Translations under genes and position numbers: made by a program
Notes under the pieces: generated by a model
What the model was told of the DNA's origin: nothing
The model's database searches: none
Seen by the model: the letters and a program-made list of their open reading frames with translations, nothing else
Assembly (NCBI RefSeq): GCF_003002875.1
Contig: NZ_PVTH01000004.1
Span: 124,001-188,000, forward strand
Direction of reading: 5' to 3'
Source of the DNA: Arcticibacter pallidicorallinus
GTDB lineage: Bacteria > Bacteroidota > Bacteroidia > Sphingobacteriales > Sphingobacteriaceae
Length of the DNA stretch: 64,000 nt
Shown: piece by piece, positions 46,244 to 53,970 of the stretch
How the letters are laid out: every line of letters begins with the position of its first letter
Numbering within the stretch: position 1 is the first letter of the stretch

Positions 46244-46254
46244 AGGGCAAAGAC

Positions 46255-46806
46255 CTATCTCGGTCTGAAGCCTCTCGTCTGAACCTGCTGCTTGTCCAGC
46301 TGTCCCATCTGTCCCTGCATCATTTTAATTTGCTCAGCCAGCAACTTGTTTTTATCCGCCTTTTTGGCCTCCTGCAGGTACATCGTAGCCTCGCGCTTGT
46401 TGCGCTTTGCCATGGCAATACCCGCCAGGCTAAGCTTCGCCAGGGCAATGTTATGATCCATCGTCATTCCCAGAGCAAGGGATTTCTTGAAATATTTCTC
46501 AGACTGTAAAGGCGCTTTTCGTGATTCAATTAAACCGATTAAAAGATGATAATAACCATGCTGCGCTTTCAAAAGTTCGCTTTCATAATTTTTAATCTTT
46601 TTTAACCAGAGCTCCGAAGCTTCCATATTTTCCTTTCTCAGATAATATTGTGCTATCAGCATCTTCTCGTTGAAGAAAAAGGTAACAAAGACGATAATAG
46701 ATAGTAAAAGCACCAGCACTCCCCAGCCCCAATAACTAAAGAACATTAAGGCAACGGTTGCCCCTAACAAGGCGAAGGCGATTATTAATCTGACGAAATT
46801 TGGCAT
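46255..46806 (-). CDS. Membrane protein with TPR-like repeats
   Basis: A 183-residue protein with two N-terminal transmembrane helices (FVRLIIAFALLGATVALMFF and VLVLLLSIIVFVTFFF) and a cytoplasmic helical part resembling tetratricopeptide repeats (EKMLIAQYYLRKENMEASEL, then HYLLIGLIES-like and AKLSLAGIAMAKRNKREAT helices). The C-terminus is Gln/Arg-rich. TPR domains mediate protein contacts. It is divergent from ung. Function unknown. Confidence 0.7.
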   Translation of the reverse strand: MPNFVRLIIAFALLGATVALMFFSYWGWGVLVLLLSIIVFVTFFFNEKMLIAQYYLRKENMEASELWLKKIKNYESELLKAQHGYYHLLIGLIESRKAPLQSEKYFKKSLALGMTMDHNIALAKLSLAGIAMAKRNKREATMYLQEAKKADKNKLLAEQIKMMQGQMGQLDKQQVQTRGFRPR

Positions 46807-46875
46807 ATTTGTATTTCTTATTAAATAGTTGGCAAATATCGCTTATTTCGATCCTAAAACCAAAAATATACCATT

Positions 46876-47550
46876 ATGACTGCGTTAATAAATGAATCCT
46901 GGAGAGCTGTTCTTGCAGATGAATTTGAAAAGCCTTACATGAAAAATCTGAGAGCTTTTCTGCAAAGAGAAAAGCAGGAAGGAAAAGTAATCTTTCCTCC
47001 GGGTCCATTGATTTTTAACGCTTTTGATCACACCCCCTTTGAAGAGGTGAAAGTTGTAATCCTCGGACAGGACCCCTACCATGGGAACGGACAGGCACAT
47101 GGTCTCTCTTTCTCGGTACATAAGGGGGTGGGCATCCCTCCTTCCTTACGAAGTATCTACAAAGAGCTTCAAAGTGATATTTCCGGTTTCGTCATACCTC
47201 AACACGGCGAGCTTACTCAATGGGCAGACCAGGGAGTACTTCTTCTCAATGCCACACTCACTGTCAGGAAAGCTGAGCCCGCCTCACACCATAAAAAAGG
47301 CTGGGAGATCTTCACAGACCAGGTTATTAGAACCCTGTCCGAAAAGCGTTCAGGAGTAATATTCCTGCTGTGGGGGAAAAACGCTCAAGCTAAAATCCCT
47401 TTGATCGATGAGAAAAAACATACCATCCTGACTGCAGCACACCCCTCCCCCTATTCTGCCTATAACGGATTCTTCGGATGCCGGCATTTCTCCAAAACCA
47501 ATGAGATTTTGAAGAATCAGGGAAAGACGCCCATCAACTGGCAGATCTAA
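46876..47550 (+). CDS. ung: Uracil-DNA glycosylase, family 1
   Basis: Removes uracil from DNA at the start of base-excision repair. The 224-residue product has the water-activating loop VILGQDPYHGNGQAHGLSF with the catalytic Asp, the DNA-contact LLNATLTVRKAEPASH, and the intercalation-loop HPSPYSAYNGFFGCRHF. All are standard for UNG. It converges with the Lrp-type gene with overlapping stops at 47547-47550. Confidence 0.97.
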   Translation: MTALINESWRAVLADEFEKPYMKNLRAFLQREKQEGKVIFPPGPLIFNAFDHTPFEEVKVVILGQDPYHGNGQAHGLSFSVHKGVGIPPSLRSIYKELQSDISGFVIPQHGELTQWADQGVLLLNATLTVRKAEPASHHKKGWEIFTDQVIRTLSEKRSGVIFLLWGKNAQAKIPLIDEKKHTILTAAHPSPYSAYNGFFGCRHFSKTNEILKNQGKTPINWQI

Positions 47551-48017
47551 TAGGAAAAAGGGAGCACGGCTTCCTTTTTGCTGGTTGAAAGGATCATCAT
47601 GGTTTGGAATGTTTTCACAACCTGAATCTTACCGATCTTCTCCATAATCAGCTTTTCGTAAGATTTGATGTCTTTGACATAAACCTTCAGAATAAAATCA
47701 CAACCACCGGTAACATGGTGACATTCCGTTATCTCATCAATCTTTTTCACCTCATCAACAAAAGTTTGTATGGTGTTGTTATGATGAAAATCTAATTGGA
47801 TCTGTATGAAAGTTTTGATACCCAGCCCGAGTTCTTCTTCATCGACTACCGCATGATAGCTCTTGATCATTCCCGAATTCTCGAGCTTTCTTACACGCTC
47901 AAGCGTGGGCGCAGGCGAAAGACCAATCTCATTTGATAACTGCAAATTGGTGATTCGTCCATTTTCCTGGAGTCGCTTCAGAATTTGCAAATCTGTTTTA
48001 TCGGGTTGGAACGGCAT
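47547..48017 (-). CDS. Lrp/AsnC-family transcriptional regulator
   Basis: A 156-residue regulator with an N-terminal winged helix-turn-helix (KTDLQILKRLQENGRITNLQ, then SNEIGLSPAPTLERVRKLE) and a C-terminal RAM effector domain (TECHHVTGGCDFILKVYV). Such proteins form octamers that sense amino acids. It is divergent from mntH across about 100 bases and might control it, but this is only position-based. Confidence 0.92.
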   Translation of the reverse strand: MPFQPDKTDLQILKRLQENGRITNLQLSNEIGLSPAPTLERVRKLENSGMIKSYHAVVDEEELGLGIKTFIQIQLDFHHNNTIQTFVDEVKKIDEITECHHVTGGCDFILKVYVKDIKSYEKLIMEKIGKIQVVKTFQTMMILSTSKKEAVLPFSY

Positions 48018-48118
48018 ATTATTCTAATTATGGAGCCAATTTAAAACAATTTAGAAAGAATTTTTATTTTAGAGTAATCTAATTTTTTTATTAGGTTTGC
48101 TTAACGCGCAACTTAAAC

Positions 48119-49978
48119 ATGAACGAATCACTTGGAGAAGTACATTCCTCTGTAATTACTGCCGGCAAAAAAGGCTGGCGGAAGCTCTTATCATTTTTGG
48201 GACCCGCATACTTGGTCAGTGTTGGTTATATGGACCCTGGCAACTGGGCAACCGACCTCGCCGGAGGCAGCCAGTTTGGATACCAACTGATCTGGGTGTT
48301 GCTGATGTCTAATTTAATCGCACTCCTTTTGCAGTCGCTCAGCGTGCGTCTGGGCGTAGTTCAGGGGCTCGATCTGGCGCAAGCATCAAGAAATGCTTAT
48401 CCTAAATGGGCCAACTTTCCGCTGTTTATACTTGCGCAGATCGCTATCATAGCCTGCGACCTCGCGGAGATTATTGGTATGGCTATCGGACTGAACCTCC
48501 TGTTTGGTCTCCCAATGATTTGGGGCGTTTCCATTACCATCCTCGATACAGTCTTGTTACTCTTTCTGTTAAACAAGGGAATGCAGGTCATGGAAAGCTT
48601 TATCCTTTCTATGGTCTTTATTGTAGGTCTTTCATTCCTGGTGGAAATGTTCATCATCGAACCTGAAATGAAAGACGTCATCGGCGGTTTAGAACCCTCC
48701 ATGCTGAGTGGCGACGCATTATACATCGCCATCGGAATACTGGGCGCAACAGTCATGCCCCATAATCTTTATCTCCATTCCTCCCTGGTTCAGACCAGAA
48801 AGATCGAAAGAACGAGCAAAGGCATCAAGGAATCGCTGAAGTACAACCTAATCGACACCAGCATTGCGTTGAACCTGGCCTTCTTCGTAAATGCGTCCAT
48901 ATTGATCCTTGCAGCTACCGCCTTTCACAAAAATGGCTACTTCGAAGTCGCGGAAATCCAGGATGCACATAAGTTGCTCGACAATATCTTTGGATCCCTT
49001 GCTCCTGCCCTTTTTGCTATCGCGTTGATTGCCGCTGGACAGAGTTCTACCGTTACCGGAACTTTAGCCGGACAAATAATAATGGAAGGCCATATCAAGC
49101 TTCGCATTCAACCCTGGCTCAGGCGGCTGCTCACGCGCTTGCTGGCTATCATCCCCGCATTTTTTACCATACTTTACTTCGGCGAGGGAGCATTGGGCGA
49201 ACTGCTTATCCTCAGTCAGGTCGTTCTTAGTCTGCAACTCGGTTTCGCCGTAATTCCACTGATCCATTTTACGTCAGATAAAAAGAAGATGGGTGAATTT
49301 GCCATTAAGCCCTGGGTGAAAGTTCTGGCCTGGCTGAGTGCTATCATCATTGTAAGCCTGAATATAAAACTCGTCTACGAAGAGATCTATGCATGGATGC
49401 ACACCAACAATAACTGGTGGTTATATATTTTCATCGTGCCCTTAGTTCTGGCAGTAATCGCCTTGCTGTTCTACGTGTCCTTCCATCCCTTCTTCAAAAC
49501 ACCGGCTATGATCCCTTCCAACGTTCCTCACGGAAAGGCACTGGAAATCCCGAGTGTCGAAAATGTTTCTTACACTGCCATTGGTATTCCTGTAGACTTT
49601 TCCAAGAATGATAAAGCCACGATCGAGCATGCTCTTATGCAGGGGGGCAAGAATGCCAACTACTTTCTTATCCATATCGTCGAAACAGCCGGAGCACGCT
49701 ATCATGGAGACACGGTTATGGACTTTGAGACAAAGAGTGATACTGATAACCTCGACATATATCGTCTCAATCTGGAGAAGTTAGGCTACAATGCTCAGAT
49801 ACGTGTAGGTTATGGGAACGTGGCGCCGGCAATTGTGAAACTGACAATCGATAACCAGCTTGATTTATTGGTTATGGGAGCACATGGCCATCAAACGATG
49901 AAAGACATGATCTTTGGCACAACCGTAAATGCGGTGAGGCACCGGATTAAGATACCTATTCTGATCGTAAGAGAATAA
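48119..49978 (+). CDS. Nramp divalent-metal transporter with C-terminal UspA domain
   Basis: A 619-residue inner-membrane transporter for Mn2+ or Fe2+, driven by protons. The Nramp metal-site motifs are present: DPGN at residues 39-42 (SVGYMDPGNWATDLAGG) and the MPHN-type site in GATVMPHNLYLHSS. About eleven transmembrane segments end near residue 455. The C-terminal 150 residues are a universal-stress-protein domain with the nucleotide-binding pattern VMGAHGHQTMKDMIFGTTV. Bacterial MntH is usually about 410-450 residues, so this is a fusion, though of a kind known in Bacteroidota. The UspA domain may sense nucleotides or stress. Confidence 0.93.
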   Translation: MNESLGEVHSSVITAGKKGWRKLLSFLGPAYLVSVGYMDPGNWATDLAGGSQFGYQLIWVLLMSNLIALLLQSLSVRLGVVQGLDLAQASRNAYPKWANFPLFILAQIAIIACDLAEIIGMAIGLNLLFGLPMIWGVSITILDTVLLLFLLNKGMQVMESFILSMVFIVGLSFLVEMFIIEPEMKDVIGGLEPSMLSGDALYIAIGILGATVMPHNLYLHSSLVQTRKIERTSKGIKESLKYNLIDTSIALNLAFFVNASILILAATAFHKNGYFEVAEIQDAHKLLDNIFGSLAPALFAIALIAAGQSSTVTGTLAGQIIMEGHIKLRIQPWLRRLLTRLLAIIPAFFTILYFGEGALGELLILSQVVLSLQLGFAVIPLIHFTSDKKKMGEFAIKPWVKVLAWLSAIIIVSLNIKLVYEEIYAWMHTNNNWWLYIFIVPLVLAVIALLFYVSFHPFFKTPAMIPSNVPHGKALEIPSVENVSYTAIGIPVDFSKNDKATIEHALMQGGKNANYFLIHIVETAGARYHGDTVMDFETKSDTDNLDIYRLNLEKLGYNAQIRVGYGNVAPAIVKLTIDNQLDLLVMGAHGHQTMKDMIFGTTVNAVRHRIKIPILIVRE

Positions 49979-49981
49979 ATC

Positions 49982-50593
49982 CTACTTCAAATAATTCATC
50001 ACTTCGCGGTTACTCAGCTCCTTTTTGATGTCTATATATCCCGGATAGGAAACTTTCTGGTCCGCTACAATAATATTCGGCTTAATTTTCAGTGTAATAG
50101 TGACTGATGTATCTTTTGAAGCAGAAAAGAAGTCAGCCAGTACACGTTGATTCTCAGGTTTAGAAATGACGGGATATATATCCGTATTTATAGCGAAAGG
50201 CACCACCACTTCAGCTCCGTTAGCCGGCACTAATATCGCCTGCTCATAAACGCCACGGAGTAATTCATAATCTGCCAGCATCAGTATATATTCAAAATCG
50301 TTTATACCGGCGTCTTCCGTTCCCGGATTGCTAATTCCCAGATCAAGGCGCGCTTTCAAGGGAACTTTCTGCTGCAAGAAGGCGAAAGCAAGCTGCGGAG
50401 CCCGGCTTATGTTAAATCCGCTCTTCCCTACCAACCGGTCAGCGGGAACGTTAGCAATATAAACACTGTCTATAGAATTGACCCCAAAGACACAGTACTG
50501 AAGGGCTTCCAGCTGATTAACCTGAGTCTTCAGCCCACAAGAGAAAACAGAAACAACAAAGAGGAATGTAAAAATGATCCGGGAATATTTCAT
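49982..50593 (-). CDS. Hypothetical lipoprotein
   Basis: A 203-residue protein starting MKYSRIIFTFLFVVSVFSCG, a lipoprotein signal with lipobox VFSC. The rest is beta-rich (VYIANVPADRLVGK, PLKARLDLGISNPGTEDAGI, VPFAINTDIYPV), somewhat like LEA14-type domains, but I do not claim this. I use the ATG at 50593; a TTG at 50608 would overlap the upstream stop and add a charged extension before the signal. It is 11 bases downstream of the AraC-type gene on the same strand and probably co-transcribed with it. Confidence 0.7.
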   Translation of the reverse strand: MKYSRIIFTFLFVVSVFSCGLKTQVNQLEALQYCVFGVNSIDSVYIANVPADRLVGKSGFNISRAPQLAFAFLQQKVPLKARLDLGISNPGTEDAGINDFEYILMLADYELLRGVYEQAILVPANGAEVVVPFAINTDIYPVISKPENQRVLADFFSASKDTSVTITLKIKPNIIVADQKVSYPGYIDIKKELSNREVMNYLK

Positions 50594-50604
50594 TACGTCT
50601 TTTT

Positions 50605-51177
50605 TCAAATGGCGTCGAGAGGAATGCGGTTATCGCGCTTATGCTGCATGGCCTTAAACTGTCCGGGTGTATAAGATGTTACGCGCTTAAACTGCGTCGA
50701 AAGATGCGCAGCACTGCTATAGCCAAGCGTATAAGCTATTTCTTTTAAACTAAGTTCATTATAGCATAGCAGCTCTTTAACACGCTCAGCCTTCTGCCTG
50801 ATGATATATTTTTCAATGGTTATACCCTCCGTGGCAGAGAATAAAGTACTCAGGTAATTGTAGTCATGAGACAGGGAATCGGCTATCATTGCAGACCAGT
50901 TCCATCGTCTCACAGCGTCAGCCTGATGGAAGATGGTATCGATGATCAAGGTCTTGATACCTTCCACAAGCCTGTTCTGGCCACTGTCAATCAGTTCGAA
51001 ACCCTGAGACTGGAGCGCCCTGGCTATATCCGCGATCTTAACGTTGTCAACAACACTGCCTATCCGCGCGTGACCCAATACGACCGATTCAATAAGCAGG
51101 CCCTGTTCTTCAATGATCTGCCTGACGGCTGATATACAACGCGGACAAACCATATTTTTAATGTAGATCTCTGTCAT
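50605..51177 (-). CDS. AraC-type regulator with N-terminal CxxC (HMA-like) domain
   Basis: A 190-residue protein. Residues 1-70 resemble a heavy-metal-associated fold: MTEIYIKNMVCPRCISAVRQ carries the metal-binding-like C11-x-x-C14, followed by a beta-alpha-beta pattern. The C-terminal 100 residues are an AraC helix-turn-helix (ELSLKEIAYTLGYSSAAHLS, then FKRVTSYTPGQFKA). It is short for AraC proteins and has no sugar-binding cupin. Metal- or redox-responsive control is inferred from the CxxC only. A lipoprotein gene follows on the same strand. Confidence 0.82.
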   Translation of the reverse strand: MTEIYIKNMVCPRCISAVRQIIEEQGLLIESVVLGHARIGSVVDNVKIADIARALQSQGFELIDSGQNRLVEGIKTLIIDTIFHQADAVRRWNWSAMIADSLSHDYNYLSTLFSATEGITIEKYIIRQKAERVKELLCYNELSLKEIAYTLGYSSAAHLSTQFKRVTSYTPGQFKAMQHKRDNRIPLDAI

Positions 51178-51239
51178 ACGGATAAGCTGGACTTATTATT
51201 ATTATAATTACATAACGAAGAAAACGTTTTCTATGTACT

Positions 51240-51689
51240 TCAGAATGATTTGATCATCTGAATATGTTCAATCCCATCTTCATCATATACATCGCTGCTC
51301 CTAACGAACCCAAACTTCTCATAAAATTTTTCAGCGTATAACTGGGCGCCGATTTTAACAGGGCGGTTTCCAAGCAAATCCTCCAGGTCCGATAAAATCA
51401 GCTTCATCATCATAGCGCCAACCCCCTTCCCCCGGTAATTGGCGTGCGTCAGGATACGTCCTATTGAAGCTTCTTTGTACGCTATGCCCGGTGGAATGAT
51501 CCTCGCATACGCAATCAGACGACCTTCATCATACATCATCAGATGATGGCACTGCCCATCCAGATGATCCAGGTCCTGATAGGCACATCTCTGTTCAACG
51601 ATAAACACTTCATTGCGAAGCTGTAATATCTGATAGAGTTGCTCGAGACTGAGATCCTGAAACCTCTTTGTTATCTTGATATATGACAT
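51240..51689 (-). CDS. ElaA-type GNAT acetyltransferase
   Basis: A 149-residue acetyl-CoA-dependent N-acetyltransferase. It has LYQILQLRNEVFIVEQRCAY at the N-terminus, the ElaA hallmark, then acetyl-CoA-binding GRILTHANYRGKGVGAMMM with the RGKGVG pyrophosphate loop and the C-terminal IGAQLYAEKFYEKFGF. The substrate is unknown. It starts nine bases after the MarR gene on the same strand and is likely co-transcribed. Confidence 0.92.
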   Translation of the reverse strand: MSYIKITKRFQDLSLEQLYQILQLRNEVFIVEQRCAYQDLDHLDGQCHHLMMYDEGRLIAYARIIPPGIAYKEASIGRILTHANYRGKGVGAMMMKLILSDLEDLLGNRPVKIGAQLYAEKFYEKFGFVRSSDVYDEDGIEHIQMIKSF

Positions 51690-51697
51690 TGCCGAAA

Positions 51698-52132
51698 TTA
51701 ACCGTTATAATCTGTAATACGTTGCAGCAAGGGTAAAAATGCCTTAATTAATGCAAGTTCTTCATTTGAGAATACTTCTGACATCGCTTTGGCGAGCCAC
51801 TCCTCTTTTATACGCCGGGTTTCGGCCAACATCGTAGAGCCCTTCTCCGTCAGAGAGATCACAACCTTACGTTTATCCGTCTCTATATAATTCCGCTGAA
51901 CATATCCCGCTTCAAACAAACGATTGATAGTTTGAGATATTGCTTGCTTGGATACTCGTTCCAGATCGGCCAGATCGGATGGCAACAGTGCGCCATACTG
52001 GTCCAGCAAAGCCATCGTCAAAATCTCGCTATTGGAGAAATCTGTACGGATATTCTGCTTTCTAATTTGCCTCGTCAGCCTTGTAGCAACGCTTCGTAAT
52101 TGAGCGGCTAATTCATAATCCGGGTATCCCAT
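51698..52132 (-). CDS. MarR-family transcriptional regulator
   Basis: A 144-residue winged-helix repressor: a core with LTMALLDQYGALLPSDLADL, a recognition helix in SKQAISQTINRLFEAGYV, and the wing ETDKRKVVISLTEKG, flanked by dimerisation helices. MarR proteins respond to small aromatic ligands. I use the ATG at 52132; a TTG at 52153 would lie in the promoter box. It is divergent from an MFS exporter with a palindrome between them, the usual arrangement for a repressor and its target. Confidence 0.9.
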   Translation of the reverse strand: MGYPDYELAAQLRSVATRLTRQIRKQNIRTDFSNSEILTMALLDQYGALLPSDLADLERVSKQAISQTINRLFEAGYVQRNYIETDKRKVVISLTEKGSTMLAETRRIKEEWLAKAMSEVFSNEELALIKAFLPLLQRITDYNG

Positions 52133-52150
52133 AACAATCAAACTACACTG

Positions 52151-52158
52151 CAAAGGTA
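52151..52158 (-). promoter_or_regulatory. Minus-7 box for the MarR gene
   Basis: The reverse strand reads TACCTTTG, an exact consensus match, 18 bases before the ATG at 52132. Confidence 0.6.
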
Positions 52159-52180
52159 ATTATAATATGACTATATAATT
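52158..52180. promoter_or_regulatory. Candidate MarR operator in the divergent promoter
   Basis: AATTATA and TATAATT form seven-base arms around a nine-base spacer. The site abuts the minus-7 box of the MarR gene and lies about 24 bases before that of the MFS gene. A+T-rich palindromes of this size are typical MarR targets, but in A+T-rich DNA they also arise by chance. Confidence 0.4.
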
Positions 52181-52203
52181 ATCATAACGGACTAATAAAG
52201 CGT

Positions 52204-52211
52204 TAAATTTG
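52204..52211 (+). promoter_or_regulatory. Minus-7 box for the MFS exporter
   Basis: TAAATTTG matches TAnnTTTG exactly, 25 bases before the ATG at 52237. Confidence 0.55.
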
Positions 52212-52236
52212 TAAATCTACTTTACTATAGTCTTCT

Positions 52237-53499
52237 ATGCATATATTCCGTTCACTTAAATATCCCAATTATCGTTTATTTTTCACCGGACAAGCTATAT
52301 CACTTATCGGCACCTGGATGCAGCGGGTAGCAATAAGCTGGCTCGTCTACAGAATTACCGGTTCGGCGTTTCTTCTTGGTGCCGTTACCTTTCTGAGCCT
52401 GATACCTTCGCTGTTCCTCTCGCCCTTCGCCGGGAGCCTCGTTGACAGGTATAATAAGTACCGGGTTCTGATGTTTACACAGGTAGCGCTCATGCTTCAG
52501 GCAGGAATCCTGGCGCTCATGGTTTGGTTTCAGTATTACAACATCCTCTGGATCGGAGCATTGAGCTTGATCCAGGGAATTATCAACTCATTCGACGTAA
52601 ACGCACGACAATCGCTAATGATAGACCTTGTTGACAAAAAAGAAGACCTTCCAAACGCTATCGCGCTCAATTCCACAGTCTTTAACTCGGCGCGACTCAT
52701 CGGACCTGCGCTTGCCGGTATTGTTTTAAGTACCCTCGGCGAAGAGCTGTGTTTTCTCGTTAACTTCCTCAGCTTTATTGCTGTATTGGTATGTCTCATG
52801 CTGATGAAGTTGGAGATCAAACAGGAGATCAAACCCAAGCAGAACATTTGGATAGACCTGGAGGAAGGTTTCCAGCACGTGGTATCCTCCAGGGATATCT
52901 TTCCGCTGATTCTGACTATGGCCGCTTCCAGCCTGCTGATTATTCCCTTCATCACCCTTCTTCCTGTGTTTGCAAAAGATATCTTCAGTGGTGATGCAAC
53001 TACCTTCAGCTGGTTTGAAAGTGCCGCGGGACTTGGCGCCCTTATCGGAGCGATCTATATGGCGAAATTAACGTCTAAAACCGATCTGAACAAAGTGACT
53101 ATCATCTCTGGATTCATATTGTCATTTTCAGTTCTGGCCCTGGCTATTTCGCCTTCACTAATCACCGCGCTAATCTTCACAGCGTTTGCGGGAACCGGCT
53201 TAATGGTCCAGAACTCCTCCATCAACACTTACATACAAACGCACTCGCATCCCGATATGAGAGGACGCATCATTAGCTACTACATCATGGCAAATCAAGG
53301 CATACTTCCGCTAGGAAGCCTGCTGATCGGCTTTCTTGCACATCGATGGGGTACTCAAACGGTTGTTTTTATTGAGGGACTGGCAGGATTGCTTATAACA
53401 GGCGGACTACTACTACACAAAAAGAACCAGCTGCAAAGCCGGTTCCATGCTATAAAAATGAAGTTGAGACAAAGGGAGAAGGCTGCATATTATTCCTAA
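52237..53499 (+). CDS. MFS transporter, enterobactin-exporter (EntS) type
   Basis: A 420-residue membrane protein with about twelve transmembrane segments, starting SLKYPNYRLFFTGQAISLIG and TWMQRVAISWLVYRITGSAF, the hallmark of the MFS_3/EntS subgroup. The motif A-like loop is GSLVDRYNKYRVL. The C-terminal half has SHPDMRGRIISYYIMANQG. The substrate could be a siderophore, drug or other compound. Its divergent position next to a MarR gene favours regulated efflux. Confidence 0.88.
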   Translation: MHIFRSLKYPNYRLFFTGQAISLIGTWMQRVAISWLVYRITGSAFLLGAVTFLSLIPSLFLSPFAGSLVDRYNKYRVLMFTQVALMLQAGILALMVWFQYYNILWIGALSLIQGIINSFDVNARQSLMIDLVDKKEDLPNAIALNSTVFNSARLIGPALAGIVLSTLGEELCFLVNFLSFIAVLVCLMLMKLEIKQEIKPKQNIWIDLEEGFQHVVSSRDIFPLILTMAASSLLIIPFITLLPVFAKDIFSGDATTFSWFESAAGLGALIGAIYMAKLTSKTDLNKVTIISGFILSFSVLALAISPSLITALIFTAFAGTGLMVQNSSINTYIQTHSHPDMRGRIISYYIMANQGILPLGSLLIGFLAHRWGTQTVVFIEGLAGLLITGGLLLHKKNQLQSRFHAIKMKLRQREKAAYYS

Positions 53500-53511
53500 G
53501 CTGCAGCCTTC
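53478..53511. terminator. Bidirectional hairpin between the MFS gene and the lipoprotein gene
   Basis: A perfect 10-base stem, GAAGGCTGCA and TGCAGCCTTC, with a 14-base loop containing the MFS stop codon. It lies between two convergent genes. The T-tract is weak on both sides. Confidence 0.6.
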
Positions 53512-53516
53512 GTTAA

Positions 53517-53834
53517 CTATCTCGGAGTCGGTGCAGAACCGCTTCCGTTCGATCCAGAACTTGTTCCAGTACCTGTTCCGCTACCGTTAGTTCCGGTTCC
53601 ACCTGTTCCGGTGCCACCAGTAGTATCCATTCCAGTCGCTGAGCCTGAACCAGAGCTTACACCGCTATTATCGGTACTGATAGAATCAGTCATTGTTGAG
53701 GTTCCTCCAACTGTATCCATGCTGGAGTTCTCCATCATCGATGTGTCCGAATCTGAACTGTTTTGATTGTTGGACCCACAGCTCGCAAGTGACACACCCG
53801 CCACTGCCAGCACTGCTAAGATTTTGTATTTCAT
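53517..53834 (-). CDS. Small Gly/Ser/Thr-rich lipoprotein
   Basis: A 105-residue protein with a lipoprotein signal (KILAVLAVAGVSLASCGSNN; lipobox LASC). The mature part is almost wholly low complexity: Asn, Ser, Asp and Met at first, then [20 protein letters not shown]-like repeats. No domain can be assigned. The composition resembles that of the repeat protein at 60752. It is probably a disordered surface or periplasmic protein. Confidence 0.75.
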   Translation of the reverse strand: MKYKILAVLAVAGVSLASCGSNNQNSSDSDTSMMENSSMDTVGGTSTMTDSISTDNSGVSSGSGSATGMDTTGGTGTGGTGTNGSGTGTGTSSGSNGSGSAPTPR

Positions 53835-53970
53835 AGATAGTTTTTTAGATTATTTCTATTCTATAATAAAAATCTGATGAAATGGTTTTAGCATACTCCA
53901 ACGCAGCTTCAAAACACGTGTTTATACGATTCAACGAGTATTTACCTCCTGATTAAGTGAATATTACCAT
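53835..53970. other. Intergenic region upstream of the small lipoprotein gene
   Basis: 136 bases, A+T-rich, between the GH127 stop and the lipoprotein start, both on the minus strand. It must hold the lipoprotein promoter, but I see no exact TAnnTTTG box and no strong hairpin. Confidence 0.35.
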
